From Paulinella micropora (taxonomy: Eukaryota > Cercozoa > Imbricatea > Euglyphida): a stretch of DNA of 64,000 nt. Positions 21,801 through 31,482 of this stretch are shown in pieces. A model generated the notes under the pieces. It ran no database searches, was not told where the DNA came from, and worked only from the letters and a program-made list of their open reading frames with translations. A program made the position numbers and the translations under genes. Location: contig BJOX01000033.1 of NCBI GenBank assembly GCA_009731375.1, positions 1,218,988 through 1,282,987 of the forward strand. The letters are read 5' to 3'. Within the stretch, counting starts at the first letter, position 1. Every line of letters starts with the position of its first letter.

Positions 21801-24186
21801 ACCTTCACCCTCGCCAGCCAGGGCTACTATAAAGTCTACCGCTTTGTCACAGAATCGCTCTATGTGAACGCGGGTGGAAATGGTTATATACGCATCGCGG
21901 AGATCAAGCCTAGGTTTTGGACAGGGAAACAGGCATTCGCGATCGACGCTGATGGCTATATCGTGATCGGCTCGAACCCGGAGTCGCACGCACACACGTC
22001 GCCGCTGACGATCGGCACATCCACGATCGCGAGCACCGGGGCGGTTGCGCTGAGTCTGCCTGCCGCACTGCCAAGCACGACTTCTCTTGTCTCGCTTGAC
22101 TCTGCCGGCGTGCTGAGCACTAGTGCAGAAGCAGCCTCTCTGAAGCTTGCCACTGCGGTATACACGGGCGCCATGCCCAACAACTTCACGAGTAATACTA
22201 CCTACAGCTCTGTCTGGACCCTGAATCGGTCGTCTATTTGGGCTTCTTCTACTTGGGAGCCCTGGAGGATTTTCGATGGCGTCTACAACACAGGCGACGG
22301 CTGGATATGTGCTCAGAACTTATACAACGGCAGCACGGGTGCTTACACCGGGGCACAATCGTCAAACGCCATTCTGGGTGAATGGTTCCAGCTGCGGCGC
22401 GTCGATGGGATGTCAGTTATACTGGCGAGCTTTGAGTTCTGTCCTCGCATCCATAACACATCCTACATAGTAGGCCCCAAGAAGTTGGCCTTCCTCGGCT
22501 CCAACGAAGAAAGCGAAAATCCTACTAGCTGGACAACGTTGTACTACACGGCAACTTCTGAAGCAATATGGGGAACTAGCGAGTCTTTCAGGACCTGGAC
22601 GATATCCGTACCCGCTGCTTACAAGGTCTACCGCTGGGTGATTGAGAGTTTCTGGCCGACTGGAGGGATTACTTACTGCGATTGTGCGGAAATGAAGCTT
22701 AACCTTCAACGCTGCTGGCATCAGTTCGATATATCCACACCCTTCTGGGAGTAGTGTTGCGCTGAATCTGCCTAGCGCGCTGCCGTCCAACACGTCCTTC
22801 GTCTCCTTGTCCAGCGGAGGGCAGCTAGCCGCCTCTTCTGTCAGAGTGCCTGCTAGCCTGCCCGGCTCGACGTCATTGGTCACGTTGGACTCGGCGGGCC
22901 AGCTTGCGGCCAGCTCGTTGTTGCCAGCCCCCACGCCGGCCCAGACCGCCGTTCTGAGCCTGACTTCTGCAGGGCAGATGGTGACCCAGAGCACTTCCAC
23001 CACGGTTGTGACTTCTGGCTCGGTGGCGCTGCCGACCTGGACTTCCATGTCGGCCTATACGCCTACCACAGACCCAAACTGGGTGCTCAGCCACTCTTCC
23101 GCAGTTGTAGGCCAAGAGAGCTATAGAGTTTTTGATGGTGTCGCTGCCAATGGCTGGACTAGCCTCGGCAACTACAACTCGGACGGGAGTATCAACACGA
23201 CAAACAACGCCGTTACCAACGTGGGCGGCAGCAACGTGTACGGCGAACACTTTACGCTCCAGCACCAGCGGCGCCGTTACAGAATCACGAGCTTCGCGTT
23301 GACTAATACCTCTTCTCTCAGTAGCTCAACCAAAAGCTTCACGTTGGCGGGGTCGGACAATGGCAGTACCTGGACACTGGTCTGGTCCGGTAACTTCTCC
23401 TTTACCACGACGTTACAGACCCTGAACTCGAGCGCGCCCGCTTCGACCGCGTTCTATTACTACCACCGGTTTATTGTCACTTCGACAAATTCGAGTACCC
23501 AGGCCGCTGTGGGGACCTTTGCGCCCGTCGTTGAGTCCGAGGGCGTGTCGGCCACTGCCACGGGCCTCACGGGCGTGGATTCGATCATGTGCGGCAAAAA
23601 CACGCTGAAGCTGCCGACCGCGCTGCCCTCCGCCGGCACGGATCGCGTGCTCCAAATCAACGACCTCGGCGAGTTCGAGCTGGGCACCTGGGACTGCGGC
23701 CACTGGCTGTGCGAAACAGTGCTGACTTTTGCTAATGCTAATGGCAGGATTATGACTTACGACAACACGGTGAGAATCGCACTTTCTATCGGCAATATCA
23801 CTCGCTTGACTAGCAACTCGGGCAACGCTTCTACCAGCTACACCACGTTCCAGAACACTTCGGTCATGACCAGGAAATGGCTCGTTGCTGCCTGCGTCAA
23901 ATTCAAAAACACCGCCACGAGCAGTCCCATGAACGCCGAGGCCTGGGTCGAGAAGAGCGCTAGCAGGCCGGCCAGCAACACTGCGATCGCGTCGGTGCGC
24001 TGGCTGCACTCCACCACTTATAGTAACGGCAGTGCTTTCAACGGGCAGTATGCGACAGTGAATCTAGCTGGCATAGTAGAAGTGGCCGCGAACGGAGGTA
24101 CAGCAACTGCCGTAAATTACATTGCAAACATTGGATCAGCCGTCTATGAAAGAGGTTTTGTGTCTATTACCGAGATCCCGGGCTAA
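18804..24186 (+). pseudogene. Giant fibre with discoidin-like domains and trimeric-adhesin-like head, frameshifted
   Basis: Five overlapping open frames add up to one gene of about 1,790 codons broken by four frameshifts (near 19,790, 20,250, 21,170 and 22,720). After a basic start (MEVARSYKRRRLDGAADD) comes an F5/8C-discoidin-like domain (FDSDFSTLWGT, GAWLQLDLGKHAKVAY, RDWRIAYSADGSRWFTW). A segment of 'VAIGTSAG', 'VAIGTEAG' and 'VAIGYRAKA' repeats follows, like the beta-roll head of YadA-type adhesins and some tail fibres. The shaft is built from 'LKLPTALPGSTSLVTLDSSG' modules alternating with 'SLSLSGAGGTSTL'. Three more discoidin-like domains follow. It is probably a trimeric receptor-binding fibre recognising cell-surface carbohydrate. 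It ends at a TAA at 24,184-24,186. Confidence 0.7.
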
Positions 24187-24226
24187 TTTTTTTTCTTTCG
24201 AGTCTGTATTTTTTAATTAAAAAGAA

Positions 24227-24499
24227 ATGGACGCTTTACGACAAGCACTAGCCGAGAACGAGAACGAGCTGGCCGCCTGCCTGGCCCGCCGCCGGATACT
24301 GGCAGTAGAACGAGAGAAGTTACAGCTGCAGATTGCGCTCTGTGAAAAGGTCTGTGATTGCAAGGTGATGCGCGAGCAAGTTAAGATGCTCATCCAACAA
24401 CAAGAGGAAGCAGAGGCGGCAGCAGCCGAGGCAGCCGCCCACGCCGAAATGGCTCTAGAAGAGACGATCGTAGAGATGCCCGACACCATCAATGGCTAG
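24227..24499 (+). CDS. Short coiled-coil protein
   Basis: This 90-aa product from the ATG at 24227 is almost wholly helical (MDALRQALAENENELAACLA, then an alanine/glutamate-rich stretch), consistent with a coiled-coil oligomer. It starts 40 bases after the fibre gene, behind TTTTTTAATTAAAAAGAA. Its TAG stop overlaps, on the opposite strand, the TAG stop of the RNR small-subunit gene, sharing two bases. It could be a fibre partner or assembly factor; nothing proves it. Confidence 0.6.
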   Translation: MDALRQALAENENELAACLARRRILAVEREKLQLQIALCEKVCDCKVMREQVKMLIQQQEEAEAAAAEAAAHAEMALEETIVEMPDTING

Positions 24500-25473
24500 A
24501 AGTCCTGGTCTAGGCCCCATTCGGGCTCCTTGGCCGGCGCCCGCGCGTACTCGCTTACTCTTTTCTCAAAAAAGTTGGTCTTGCCTACCACGCCTAGCTG
24601 CTCCATGAAGGACAAGGGACACTTGGCGACTCCGTACAGCTTTTCGCTCAGGCCCAAGTTCTGTAGCAGTCCGTCAGCCACGAACTCGACGTACCGCTCC
24701 ATCAACGTCGCGTTCAAACCCAGCAGTGCCACCGGCAGCGACTCGCTGATGAACCTCCGTTCGACTTCGACGCAGCCCGCCACGATCTGGAAAATGCGCG
24801 ACATCTGCAGCTTGTTCGACACGTGGTGCTTGTACAAGTGGCACGCGAACAGGCCGTGCTGTGTCTCGTCCCGAGCAATAAACTCGTTCGAGGTGCACAG
24901 GCCCTGCAGCAGGCCCGGGTGCTTTTGTTTCAGCCAAAAGATGGAGGCGAAAGAAGAGGCGAACTGGACAAGTTCAACGCAAGCGAACGCCACCAGGCGC
25001 TCGGCAAACGAAGACCGGGCCGGGCTGAGCCACTGCAGCGCCCATTTCACTTTTTGGGCGACGGTCGGGACCTGCGTGATCGCATTGAACAGCTTGTCCT
25101 TTTCTTGCTGGTCACTGATGATCGTATCGATCAACAGGCTGTAGGTCCGCGAGTGTTCGGCCTCATTAAAGATCTGGTAAGAATAAAAAAGTCTAGCTTC
25201 GGAATATTGCACTTCGGCCAAAAAATTAGCGGCCAGGTTCTCTTGAATGATGCCGTCGCTCGAGGCAAAAAAGCCCAGCACCATCTTAATAAAATGCTGC
25301 TCGTCTACATTTAGTTTCTTGAAATCAGCCTGTTCCCTGCTCAAATCTAGCTCATCTGCTGTCCAGAACGAGCGCAGGGAAGCTTCATAGAATGAATACA
25401 ACTGTGGACGCCGTATCGGGAAGAGACAAAATCGCGATTCTTCCGGCACGAGCAGTTTTTCTTCAGTGTCCAT
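24496..25473 (-). CDS. Ribonucleotide reductase small subunit (class I, R2)
   Basis: It makes the diferric-tyrosyl radical needed to reduce ribonucleotides to deoxyribonucleotides. All expected ligands are visible: Asp in ADELDLSREQ, Glu in FLAEVQYSEARLFY, Glu and His in FNEAEHSRTYSLLID (with the radical Tyr after HSRT), Glu in FACVELVQFASSFASIF, and Glu/His in FIARDETQHGLFA. The C-terminal NFFEKRVSEYARA and final DQDF match the tail that docks on the large subunit. I use the ATG at 25473 (MDTEEKLLVPEE), giving about 325 aa, normal for a eukaryote-type R2. The frame is intact. Its partner is at 52,500-54,764. Confidence 0.95.
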   Translation of the reverse strand: MDTEEKLLVPEESRFCLFPIRRPQLYSFYEASLRSFWTADELDLSREQADFKKLNVDEQHFIKMVLGFFASSDGIIQENLAANFLAEVQYSEARLFYSYQIFNEAEHSRTYSLLIDTIISDQQEKDKLFNAITQVPTVAQKVKWALQWLSPARSSFAERLVAFACVELVQFASSFASIFWLKQKHPGLLQGLCTSNEFIARDETQHGLFACHLYKHHVSNKLQMSRIFQIVAGCVEVERRFISESLPVALLGLNATLMERYVEFVADGLLQNLGLSEKLYGVAKCPLSFMEQLGVVGKTNFFEKRVSEYARAPAKEPEWGLDQDF

Positions 25474-25529
25474 TCGTTCAGCTGCCGGTTGTCCAGTTTC
25501 AGTAAGGCCATTCACTCTCTTTTTAATAC

Positions 25530-25537
25530 TATAAAGG
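25530..25537 (+). promoter_or_regulatory. TATAAAGG box upstream of the 25,590 gene
   Basis: TATAAAGG lies 53 bases before the ATG at 25590, in the spacer between two divergent genes. The same octamer, on the other strand, precedes the gene starting at 33,683. Confidence 0.35.
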
Positions 25538-25589
25538 GAAAAGAGGATATATTTTTTTCTTATCGGCACAACAGAACAAAGAACAAATC

Positions 25590-25937
25590 ATGTTGCAAAG
25601 ACGTAAGACCGAACAACGGCTGATGCCCTCGTCACCAGAGTCCATCACCGTAACCTCGCACGAGCTCGCACTCGAGCTCAAGCGCAGCTACAGCGATTTC
25701 AGCTGGCAGTTAGTGCCGGCGTTAATTGTTCACGGGGTCAAGTACTTGGCCCTATATACTAATCATACGGGCGAGGAGAAGAAGCAGATCCTAATTTCTG
25801 TGCTCGTGGACTTGTGTCCCGACGACAACGTGGACAAGCTGATCCCGCCCGTTGTCGACGTCATCTGGGAGCTCGTGAAGGCCGCACTCGCTTCCAACCG
25901 CTGTGAGCTGTGTCCAAAAGTCTGCACAGTCATGTAG
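25590..25937 (+). CDS. Unknown helical protein, 115 aa
   Basis: From the ATG at 25590 the product starts MLQRRKTEQRLMPSSPESIT and contains a well-ordered amphipathic helical core (YSDFSWQLVPALIVHGVKYL, then GEEKKQILISVLVDLCPDDN, then LIPPVVDVIWELVKAAL) and a cysteine pair near the end (CELCPKVC). The intact frame and regular helix pattern say it is real. It is divergent from the RNR small subunit and overlaps the convergent membrane-protein gene by 8 bases. I do not recognise the family. Confidence 0.6.
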   Translation: MLQRRKTEQRLMPSSPESITVTSHELALELKRSYSDFSWQLVPALIVHGVKYLALYTNHTGEEKKQILISVLVDLCPDDNVDKLIPPVVDVIWELVKAALASNRCELCPKVCTVM

Positions 25938-26604
25938 GCATCGGGATCAAGTGCCTGCCCAGCGTCATGGGCGTGCTCCGGTGGATCCTGACCGGGTCGC
26001 CGCTTGTCACCATCTGCGCGCGGGCTTTGGCCAGCTTCTCGCGGTCCAGGCGGTGCGCCCACAACACCACTGCTGGTATAACTTGCTCGTTCGAACGCAC
26101 TTTCTCCAGGGCCATGGTAATTTTGACCAGCAGCACGTCAGCTGCTAACCTAAAGCGCCTCTTCTTGGCAATCTCGATTGAGAGCTCGTTCTTGACCATT
26201 TCAAAAAGGATCTCGCAGGAGAAGTGGCGCTCTGCCTTTTGCCCAAAGTTGAAAAAGCTGTTGGTGCCCGAGATGATGGCTACCAAGATTAAACATGTGA
26301 CGCTGACCCAATCGTAGCCCGTCCGGCCTGCTCCGCACGCCTTGAAGCCGAAATTTCCCACGATAATCGAACAGATCGCCGGCACGATAGTGGCCAACAA
26401 GCCAAACAACAGAAAGCGGTTGTAGTAGTAGTAGCCCGCCGAGTTGTTCAGGCGCGCGTGCAGTGCACATTCGTCCACTACACTGGCAAAATAGGCCTCA
26501 TGCCTCGAAGACCACTTCTCTTCCTCCCGCTTTACGTCGCTGTCGTCCGAGTCATGATTCTCGCTCGACTGCGCTCGAATGGCCAAGATTTTATCCTCGT
26601 CCAT
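25930..26604 (-). CDS. Two-TM membrane protein, SLATT-like
   Basis: The 224-aa product from the ATG at 26604 has an acidic N-terminus (MDEDKILAIRAQSSENHDSD), an amphipathic helix (ALHARLNNSAGYYYYNRF), two membrane segments (LLFGLLATIVPAICSIIVG and VSVTCLILVAIISGTNSFF), then a long charged helix (AERHFSCEILFEMVKNELSI) and basic tail. A helix, two TM segments and a long helical tail is the arrangement of SLATT/DUF4231-type proteins, which occur in bacterial defence loci and in some large DNA viruses. That assignment is by architecture only. Confidence 0.5.
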   Translation of the reverse strand: MDEDKILAIRAQSSENHDSDDSDVKREEEKWSSRHEAYFASVVDECALHARLNNSAGYYYYNRFLLFGLLATIVPAICSIIVGNFGFKACGAGRTGYDWVSVTCLILVAIISGTNSFFNFGQKAERHFSCEILFEMVKNELSIEIAKKRRFRLAADVLLVKITMALEKVRSNEQVIPAVVLWAHRLDREKLAKARAQMVTSGDPVRIHRSTPMTLGRHLIPMPT

Positions 26605-26682
26605 CTTTCTTTTTAATATAACGGACTGCTGCCACAAGATTTAAAAAAAAAATGTGCGATTGCTGGGCCGGCGGCCACTCGA

Positions 26683-27513
26683 TCAACAACCGGCTTTTGA
26701 CAGCAGCATCTCCCAGTCCGCCCCGTTCAAGTCCACCTTGTCCCTGGTGTCAGGATTGCACACCTGCATGTGCAAGTACTTCGTCAGCGTCGGAAACACC
26801 ACGTACTGGTCGTGTCTGTCCTGAGCCGACGACTGGTAGCCGCCCGACGAGGCCAGGAAAGGAATGATCAGGCTGCCCGATTGCACTTTCGTGCCGCGCG
26901 AGACCGCGCCCGTCAGCGACACCTCCTCGTAGTTGCCGCCCGTCGAGTAGGCCAAGCTACTGCATTCTTTGATGTTGATGCCTAGCGAAGTCGGTAGGCC
27001 TAGCGCCACAACTTGTGGCAAGACGGTGGCCTGTCCCGACGTCAGCGCAAAGAGCTCGTTCTGGGCCGAAGTTGGGAAGCCCAGCACAGCGTGCGCGCTG
27101 TCCTTGCCGCTCTTGCTGTACACCTTGAACTCTGCTGCCGCAGACAGCGTGAACTGCAGCTTGAGCTTGGTGTCGAGATAAACCACTCCGATCGTCTGTC
27201 CTACCTGTACAAAGCCCTCGTTGATTAAAAGCGACTGCAGCGTGTCGGCCAGGGTCTCGCCAGTGTAATTTTGTGACGGGATCGTGATGGTCACATCGCC
27301 GGTGGCCGTGGAGTTTAAGTAGAGCTTGTTGTTCTTGGAATTGATGTTGTACGTCGCGTTCGGGATCGTGGCCCAAATTAACTTGTATTTGCCTTGGATC
27401 GCTTCCGACAGCGACAGCCGGAACTCGGCCGAATCGCCCGCCCCTTGCACCCGGTCGCGGTCCTTGCTACGGACCAGAATGTTCATCTCCGAGATGTTGC
27501 GCAGGCCGCTCAT
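26683..27513 (-). CDS. Penton-like minor capsid protein
   Basis: The 276-aa product starts at the ATG at 27513 (MSGLRNISEMNILVRSKDRD). The opening pattern, 'SKDRD...F.L.L.E.I.GKYKLIWATIPNATYNINSKNN', is typical of the single jelly-roll vertex proteins of Polintons and PLVs, with beta-strand-rich sequence after it (VVYLDTKLKLQFTL, SLIIPFLASSGGYQS). It would form the fivefold vertex of an icosahedral capsid whose double jelly-roll major protein is at 29,682-31,447. The frame is intact and the size usual for the family. Confidence 0.7.
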   Translation of the reverse strand: MSGLRNISEMNILVRSKDRDRVQGAGDSAEFRLSLSEAIQGKYKLIWATIPNATYNINSKNNKLYLNSTATGDVTITIPSQNYTGETLADTLQSLLINEGFVQVGQTIGVVYLDTKLKLQFTLSAAAEFKVYSKSGKDSAHAVLGFPTSAQNELFALTSGQATVLPQVVALGLPTSLGINIKECSSLAYSTGGNYEEVSLTGAVSRGTKVQSGSLIIPFLASSGGYQSSAQDRHDQYVVFPTLTKYLHMQVCNPDTRDKVDLNGADWEMLLSKAGC

Positions 27514-27566
27514 TTCATACAAAAAAAATTAAATGTTGTCATTAGTCTAGTACAAGAGGAAAAAAA

Positions 27567-28744
27567 ATGCTGACGCTCAGCGGCAAAAGCGCCTGCGCCT
27601 GGAGGATGTGGTCGAGACGAAACCTCTACCCTCCATGGTCACTGCTTTTGGTGAACACAAAGTCGCGGAGTCTACCCCGCTAGTACAGGAGACTTTCCCT
27701 TACACTAGCACCCTGAACTCGCGCAAGTTCGCGACCTCTGGCTCCGTGACCACCGCCGCCGGCCTGTTGTCGCTCAGCGGCGCCGCGCAGGCCGAGACGC
27801 TCCGCTGCAAGTACCGCGCGGGACAAGGGCTCGTCTGCCGCTTCACATCGCTGTTCCCTGCCACGCCCAACGTGGCTAATTCGGCCATGGCCTGCCTAGG
27901 AGACGACAACAACGGCTTCTTCTTTGTGCAGGACCAGACACGAACCAACAGGCTGCCGATCCCGCACCGCAACGCGACTGTCGACACTTACATCGACCAG
28001 AAAGACTGGAACCTCAACACCTGCCTGGGCGGCGACGACGACATGGACCGCAAGGACTGGGGCAAGGGCAACATTTTTCAGATTCAGCTCCAGTACCTAG
28101 GCTTCGGGGCCATCACGTTCTCGGTCGAGAGGCAGTCAGACGGGGTGCTAGTGCCCGTGCACCGAATCCAGTACGCGGGCGCCAACACTGCGCCTTCGCT
28201 CAGCAACGCATCGTTACCGTTCAGGCTTAAGACCACCGGCGCAAATGCTCTGGTGCGCACTGCCAGTGTCGGCGTCCTGGTCGAAGGCCCCGTGAGGCAG
28301 CTGGGCCTCAGTTTTACGCGCACGAACGTGCAGACCATCAGCACGACCGAAAGTAACGTGCTGGTGATCCGCAACAAGAGCTTGATCGGCGCCCTCGCTA
28401 ACAACGACCTGCTGTTCCCGACCCTGTTGACCGCCACGGCAGTCTCTGGCACCAAGCCCGTGATCCTACGAGTGCTCACGCAAGCCACGTTCGGCAGCGC
28501 GCCGACCTACTCGAACCACGACGCGGCATCTAATATCGAATACTCCGCGAGCCTGGTCACTGTGTCTAGTGGCAATGCGGTGGCCGCGTGCGTCGTGTCG
28601 GCCACGGGCTCGGCGTCGGCCAGTCTCGATCTGAGTCGACTCAATATCGCCATCGGGCCAGGAGAAGTGCTCTGCATTGCGGCTAGTACTACTTCCGGGT
28701 CGGCAGACGTGCACCTGAGCTTGAGCTGGTACGAGGACGTGTGA
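27567..28744 (+). pseudogene. Beta-rich virion protein of unknown type, frameshift near its start
   Basis: The main frame (27,608-28,744, about 378 codons) has no ATG. An ATG at 27,567 sits right after a poly-A leader but in another frame, so one base appears lost within the first codons. The protein is beta-strand-rich with many S/T/N residues (TFPYTSTLNSRKFATSGSVT, GAITFSVERQSDGVLVPVHR, VRQLGLSFTRTNVQTISTTE), like a capsid-surface or fibre-head protein. Its basic start (KRLRLED) resembles that of the big fibre (KRRRLDG). It is divergent from the penton-like gene. Confidence 0.5.
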
Positions 28745-28792
28745 AAAAAAAAGAAAGTTCGTCTTGTATTTAAAACAAGAGGGGGAGAAGAA

Positions 28793-29430
28793 ATGAAAAT
28801 CTGTTCTATTGATCCGGGGCTGAGAAATCTTGGAGTGGTAGTACTCACAAAAGACAACCGCACCAACGCCATCTCAGTCACCTACGCCAGCGTGCTGGAC
28901 ATTGCCCGACAGACGGACACTGACAGCTTCAAGACCAAGCCCCTGTTTGCAACGTTGAACGCCATCGAGGAAGTGCACAACGCCGACATCGTAGTGGTCG
29001 AGGACCAAAATTTTGGGAGAGCGAACACAAACCCTGACAACCTCTTGATTCAAGCGGCCGGCGCAACGATGCTGGCACTCGGTGCCAAGGAGCTACTTTT
29101 CTACCAGAGTTCATTCAAGTTCAGCTGCTTTTTTTCGCTTACGCCGACTATATCCGGACGAGTCAAAGGGAAATACAAAGTTCAGTCTAAAGTATTGGCA
29201 CAAAACCTCGTGGAAAGTTTTAATATAACTGGCGAGACTAATGCCTCACAGAGTCAGATCATCTGAGCGATGCCTTCGGTCTGGCCATGTCCGCGCTCGT
29301 CAGAGGGACCGCACGAGGGCAGGGCGGCCAGCTGGTAGTGCGTCGTTCGCTGCCGATCCCTGTGCCGGCTGGGGTGCAGAAGAAGAAGGAGCAGGAGCAG
29401 CCGCCTTCTGTTGGTTCCATTGCGAGCTGA
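28793..29430 (+). pseudogene. RuvC-like Holliday-junction resolvase (poxvirus A22-type), frameshifted
   Basis: It would resolve branched replication or recombination intermediates before packaging. The first catalytic Asp is in MKICSIDPGLRNLGVVVL, the Glu in ADIVVVEDQNFG, and the final Asp in a DAFGLAM motif that lies after a frameshift near 29,255. A second disturbance near 29,110-29,160 is likely because the sequence between is atypical. The true stop is then the TGA at 29,428-29,430. The 3' end overlaps the convergent HMG/YABBY-like gene by about 130 bases. Confidence 0.7.
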
Positions 29431-29593
29431 TGTACGCCATGCGTTCTTTGTGCGCCATGGCCTTGACTTCGGGCGTGGCCATCTGCTCCTTGAAAAAAGT
29501 GTTGTACGCGGACGGCGCGCGGGGCTTGCGTTCTTTCTTCTCCTTCTCAGGAGCAGCGGTGGCATGTCCACAAGTCGCACAGTTGGAAGACAT
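29300..29593 (-). CDS. HMG-box/YABBY-like DNA-binding protein with zinc motif
   Basis: From the ATG at 29593 the 97-aa product starts MSSNCATCGHATAAPEKEKK (a CxxC followed by His) and continues with RKPRAPSAYNTFFKEQMATP, VKAMAHKERMAYISSQWNQQ. 'P.APSAYN.FFKE' and a trailing tryptophan are the hallmark of HMG-like domains such as those of YABBY proteins, and short versions occur in algal and giant viruses. It probably bends or compacts DNA. The C-terminal half is low complexity and lies over the convergent resolvase gene, so the true stop is uncertain. Confidence 0.65.
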   Translation of the reverse strand: MSSNCATCGHATAAPEKEKKERKPRAPSAYNTFFKEQMATPEVKAMAHKERMAYISSQWNQQKAAAPAPSSSAPQPAQGSAANDALPAGRPALVRSL

Positions 29594-29681
29594 CTTTAGT
29601 TTTGGCTTTGTCCTTTGTTATAATAGAGCAACAAGAAGATTCTTTTTTTTAATTAAAAACGTAACGTTATAATCTAGAATT

Positions 29682-31447
29682 TTAAACCGAGGCCACCTCC
29701 AGGCTACCGTTTGCTTCGTGCAAGTACTTGAAGTACGCCGAATAGATCGTAACATCGTACAATCCGTCAATGCTCCGCGTCTGCCCGACGCGGTGGCGGT
29801 GCAATGGTAGTGCTCGTTGACTTTCTCGGCCGTGGTCATGTCCACCACTTCCATCGACAACCGCGTGAGATCTTCTGGATCGCAGATCAGCGGCTGGTCG
29901 TTGAGATCCTTGTACGTGGCCACGACATTCTGGGCGCTGGTGAAGTCCATGCTGTCGTTCGCGTGCTTGAACGAGAGCTTGACTCCCTTCTTGCGCAGGA
30001 ACGAGCTGGCGGCCAGGGCCTTGTTGATGTTGGTCCACGCGGCCGTGCATTTGCCTGCGTAGCTGTTGGCACCGCTTTTCGTCCATGCAGCTGTGTCTTC
30101 GTCAAGGACCGCGGTAAGTACGACAGTACCGTCGTACTTGATGTACAACCTGGTGGTGTCCGTGTTCGCCCACGAGCCCAGCGTTGGCACCGTGAACGTG
30201 GCGGTCGTTGCTACTGGCGCGAGGCCCGTGTTGATCACCAGGCGCTCGCGGTTTCCGACAAAGGTCTTGTAGCCGTCCATCACGCCGTCTAACATGGCCT
30301 TGGGGTCATTGCTAAACGGGATCAGGTACACGCTGTTAGACTTCATGTAAGAGCTGCGCACTAGCTGGCCCATCGTCTCCTCGCGGAAAAAGCGCTCGTC
30401 GATCGGGGTGCCTTCGCCCATCTGCGATCTGCCGTGCACATCTTACAAGTCGATCGTGTCGCATCACCCAGCGCGTCGTAGCTCATCAAGCGCCCCGTGG
30501 TGTCGTACGTGTACTGCGGATAGTAGGTCGTGGCGTCTCCGTACGCGGTCTGGTCGCCTGATTTGCGGATGAAGACAAACAGCCCGCCGGAGTGGTGGGA
30601 AAATTGATCCAGATCAATCGCCAATCGGTCGGATGCCTTGATGCGCTGGCTATAGGCCGTGTACTGCACAAAGTCGATGTATTTCTGCTCGGCGAACTTG
30701 CCCTGTTTCTGCGGGCTCCTGCCCAGGCGCATCCCGTTCGGCAGCTGCGTGCAGGCCGTGATGAAGCGGATCTCGCCCAAGCTGGCAGTGCAAGGCACGG
30801 CGGGCGCGGACTGGCCGTTGACTGCCGACTGGGCTGCCACAAAGATCGAACCTCTGGGATAGAACCTGATTTCAAGGTCGCCACGCAGCGTGCTGAGGTC
30901 CAAGTCCATGCCGTTCCGCCAAGTGTGCACCAGCGGCAAGTAAAAGTACTGCTCGGCGTTGTTCTCCCACTGGCGGCCGCTGACTTTGCCCGTCTTGGGG
31001 CACATGTTGACCATGTCGGCAATCTGGTCAAGTGTCTCCTGCGGCAGCGTGTTGAGTACCAAGTGCATCATGTCGCCGGTAGCGCGCGATTTCAGTGCCA
31101 GTCAGGCGGTCGATGTACTCAATTCTTTCGAACCACATAGTGGTAGGCAAGACTCGCGAGTCGGTCGGCTGGCTGCCGCTGGTCGTGAACGTGACCTTGA
31201 AACGCAACGTCGCGTCATGGATCGCGCCGGCCTGGTTGTTTTCCAAGATAAAGCTAAAAAACGCGGTGTTGCTCAGCGCCGAGGTCGCGGCGGCGTGCGC
31301 CATGACCGTTTGCGTCCAGCAAGGGCGCGCATTGATCGCACGGGCGTGCTCGGGATCAATCAAGATATCCTGGCCGTTGCGCGCACGCCTGCCGGTAGAG
31401 ATTTTTTGCAGCTTCTGCGGAGGCACGACGACGGTGGCGGAAGACAT
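29682..31447 (-). pseudogene. Double jelly-roll major capsid protein, three frameshifts
   Basis: The gene starts at the ATG at 31447 (MSSATVVVPPQKLQKISTGR) and would encode about 588 aa. Features expected of PLV/NCLDV-type capsid proteins are spread over four frames: WFERIEYIDRLTGTEIARYR at the end of the first frame, then YFYLPLVHTWRNGMDLDLST, LRGDLEIRFYPRG and YTAYSQRIKASDRLAID in the second, NSVYLIPFSNDPKAMLDGVM and GYKTFVGNRERLVI in the third, and a short C-terminal beta segment in the fourth. Frameshifts fall near 31,080, 30,430 and 29,800. Domain order is complete, so only reading-frame breaks prevent expression. Confidence 0.75.
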
Positions 31448-31482
31448 CGTATACGATATATTAAGGACAAAGAAGATTTTTT

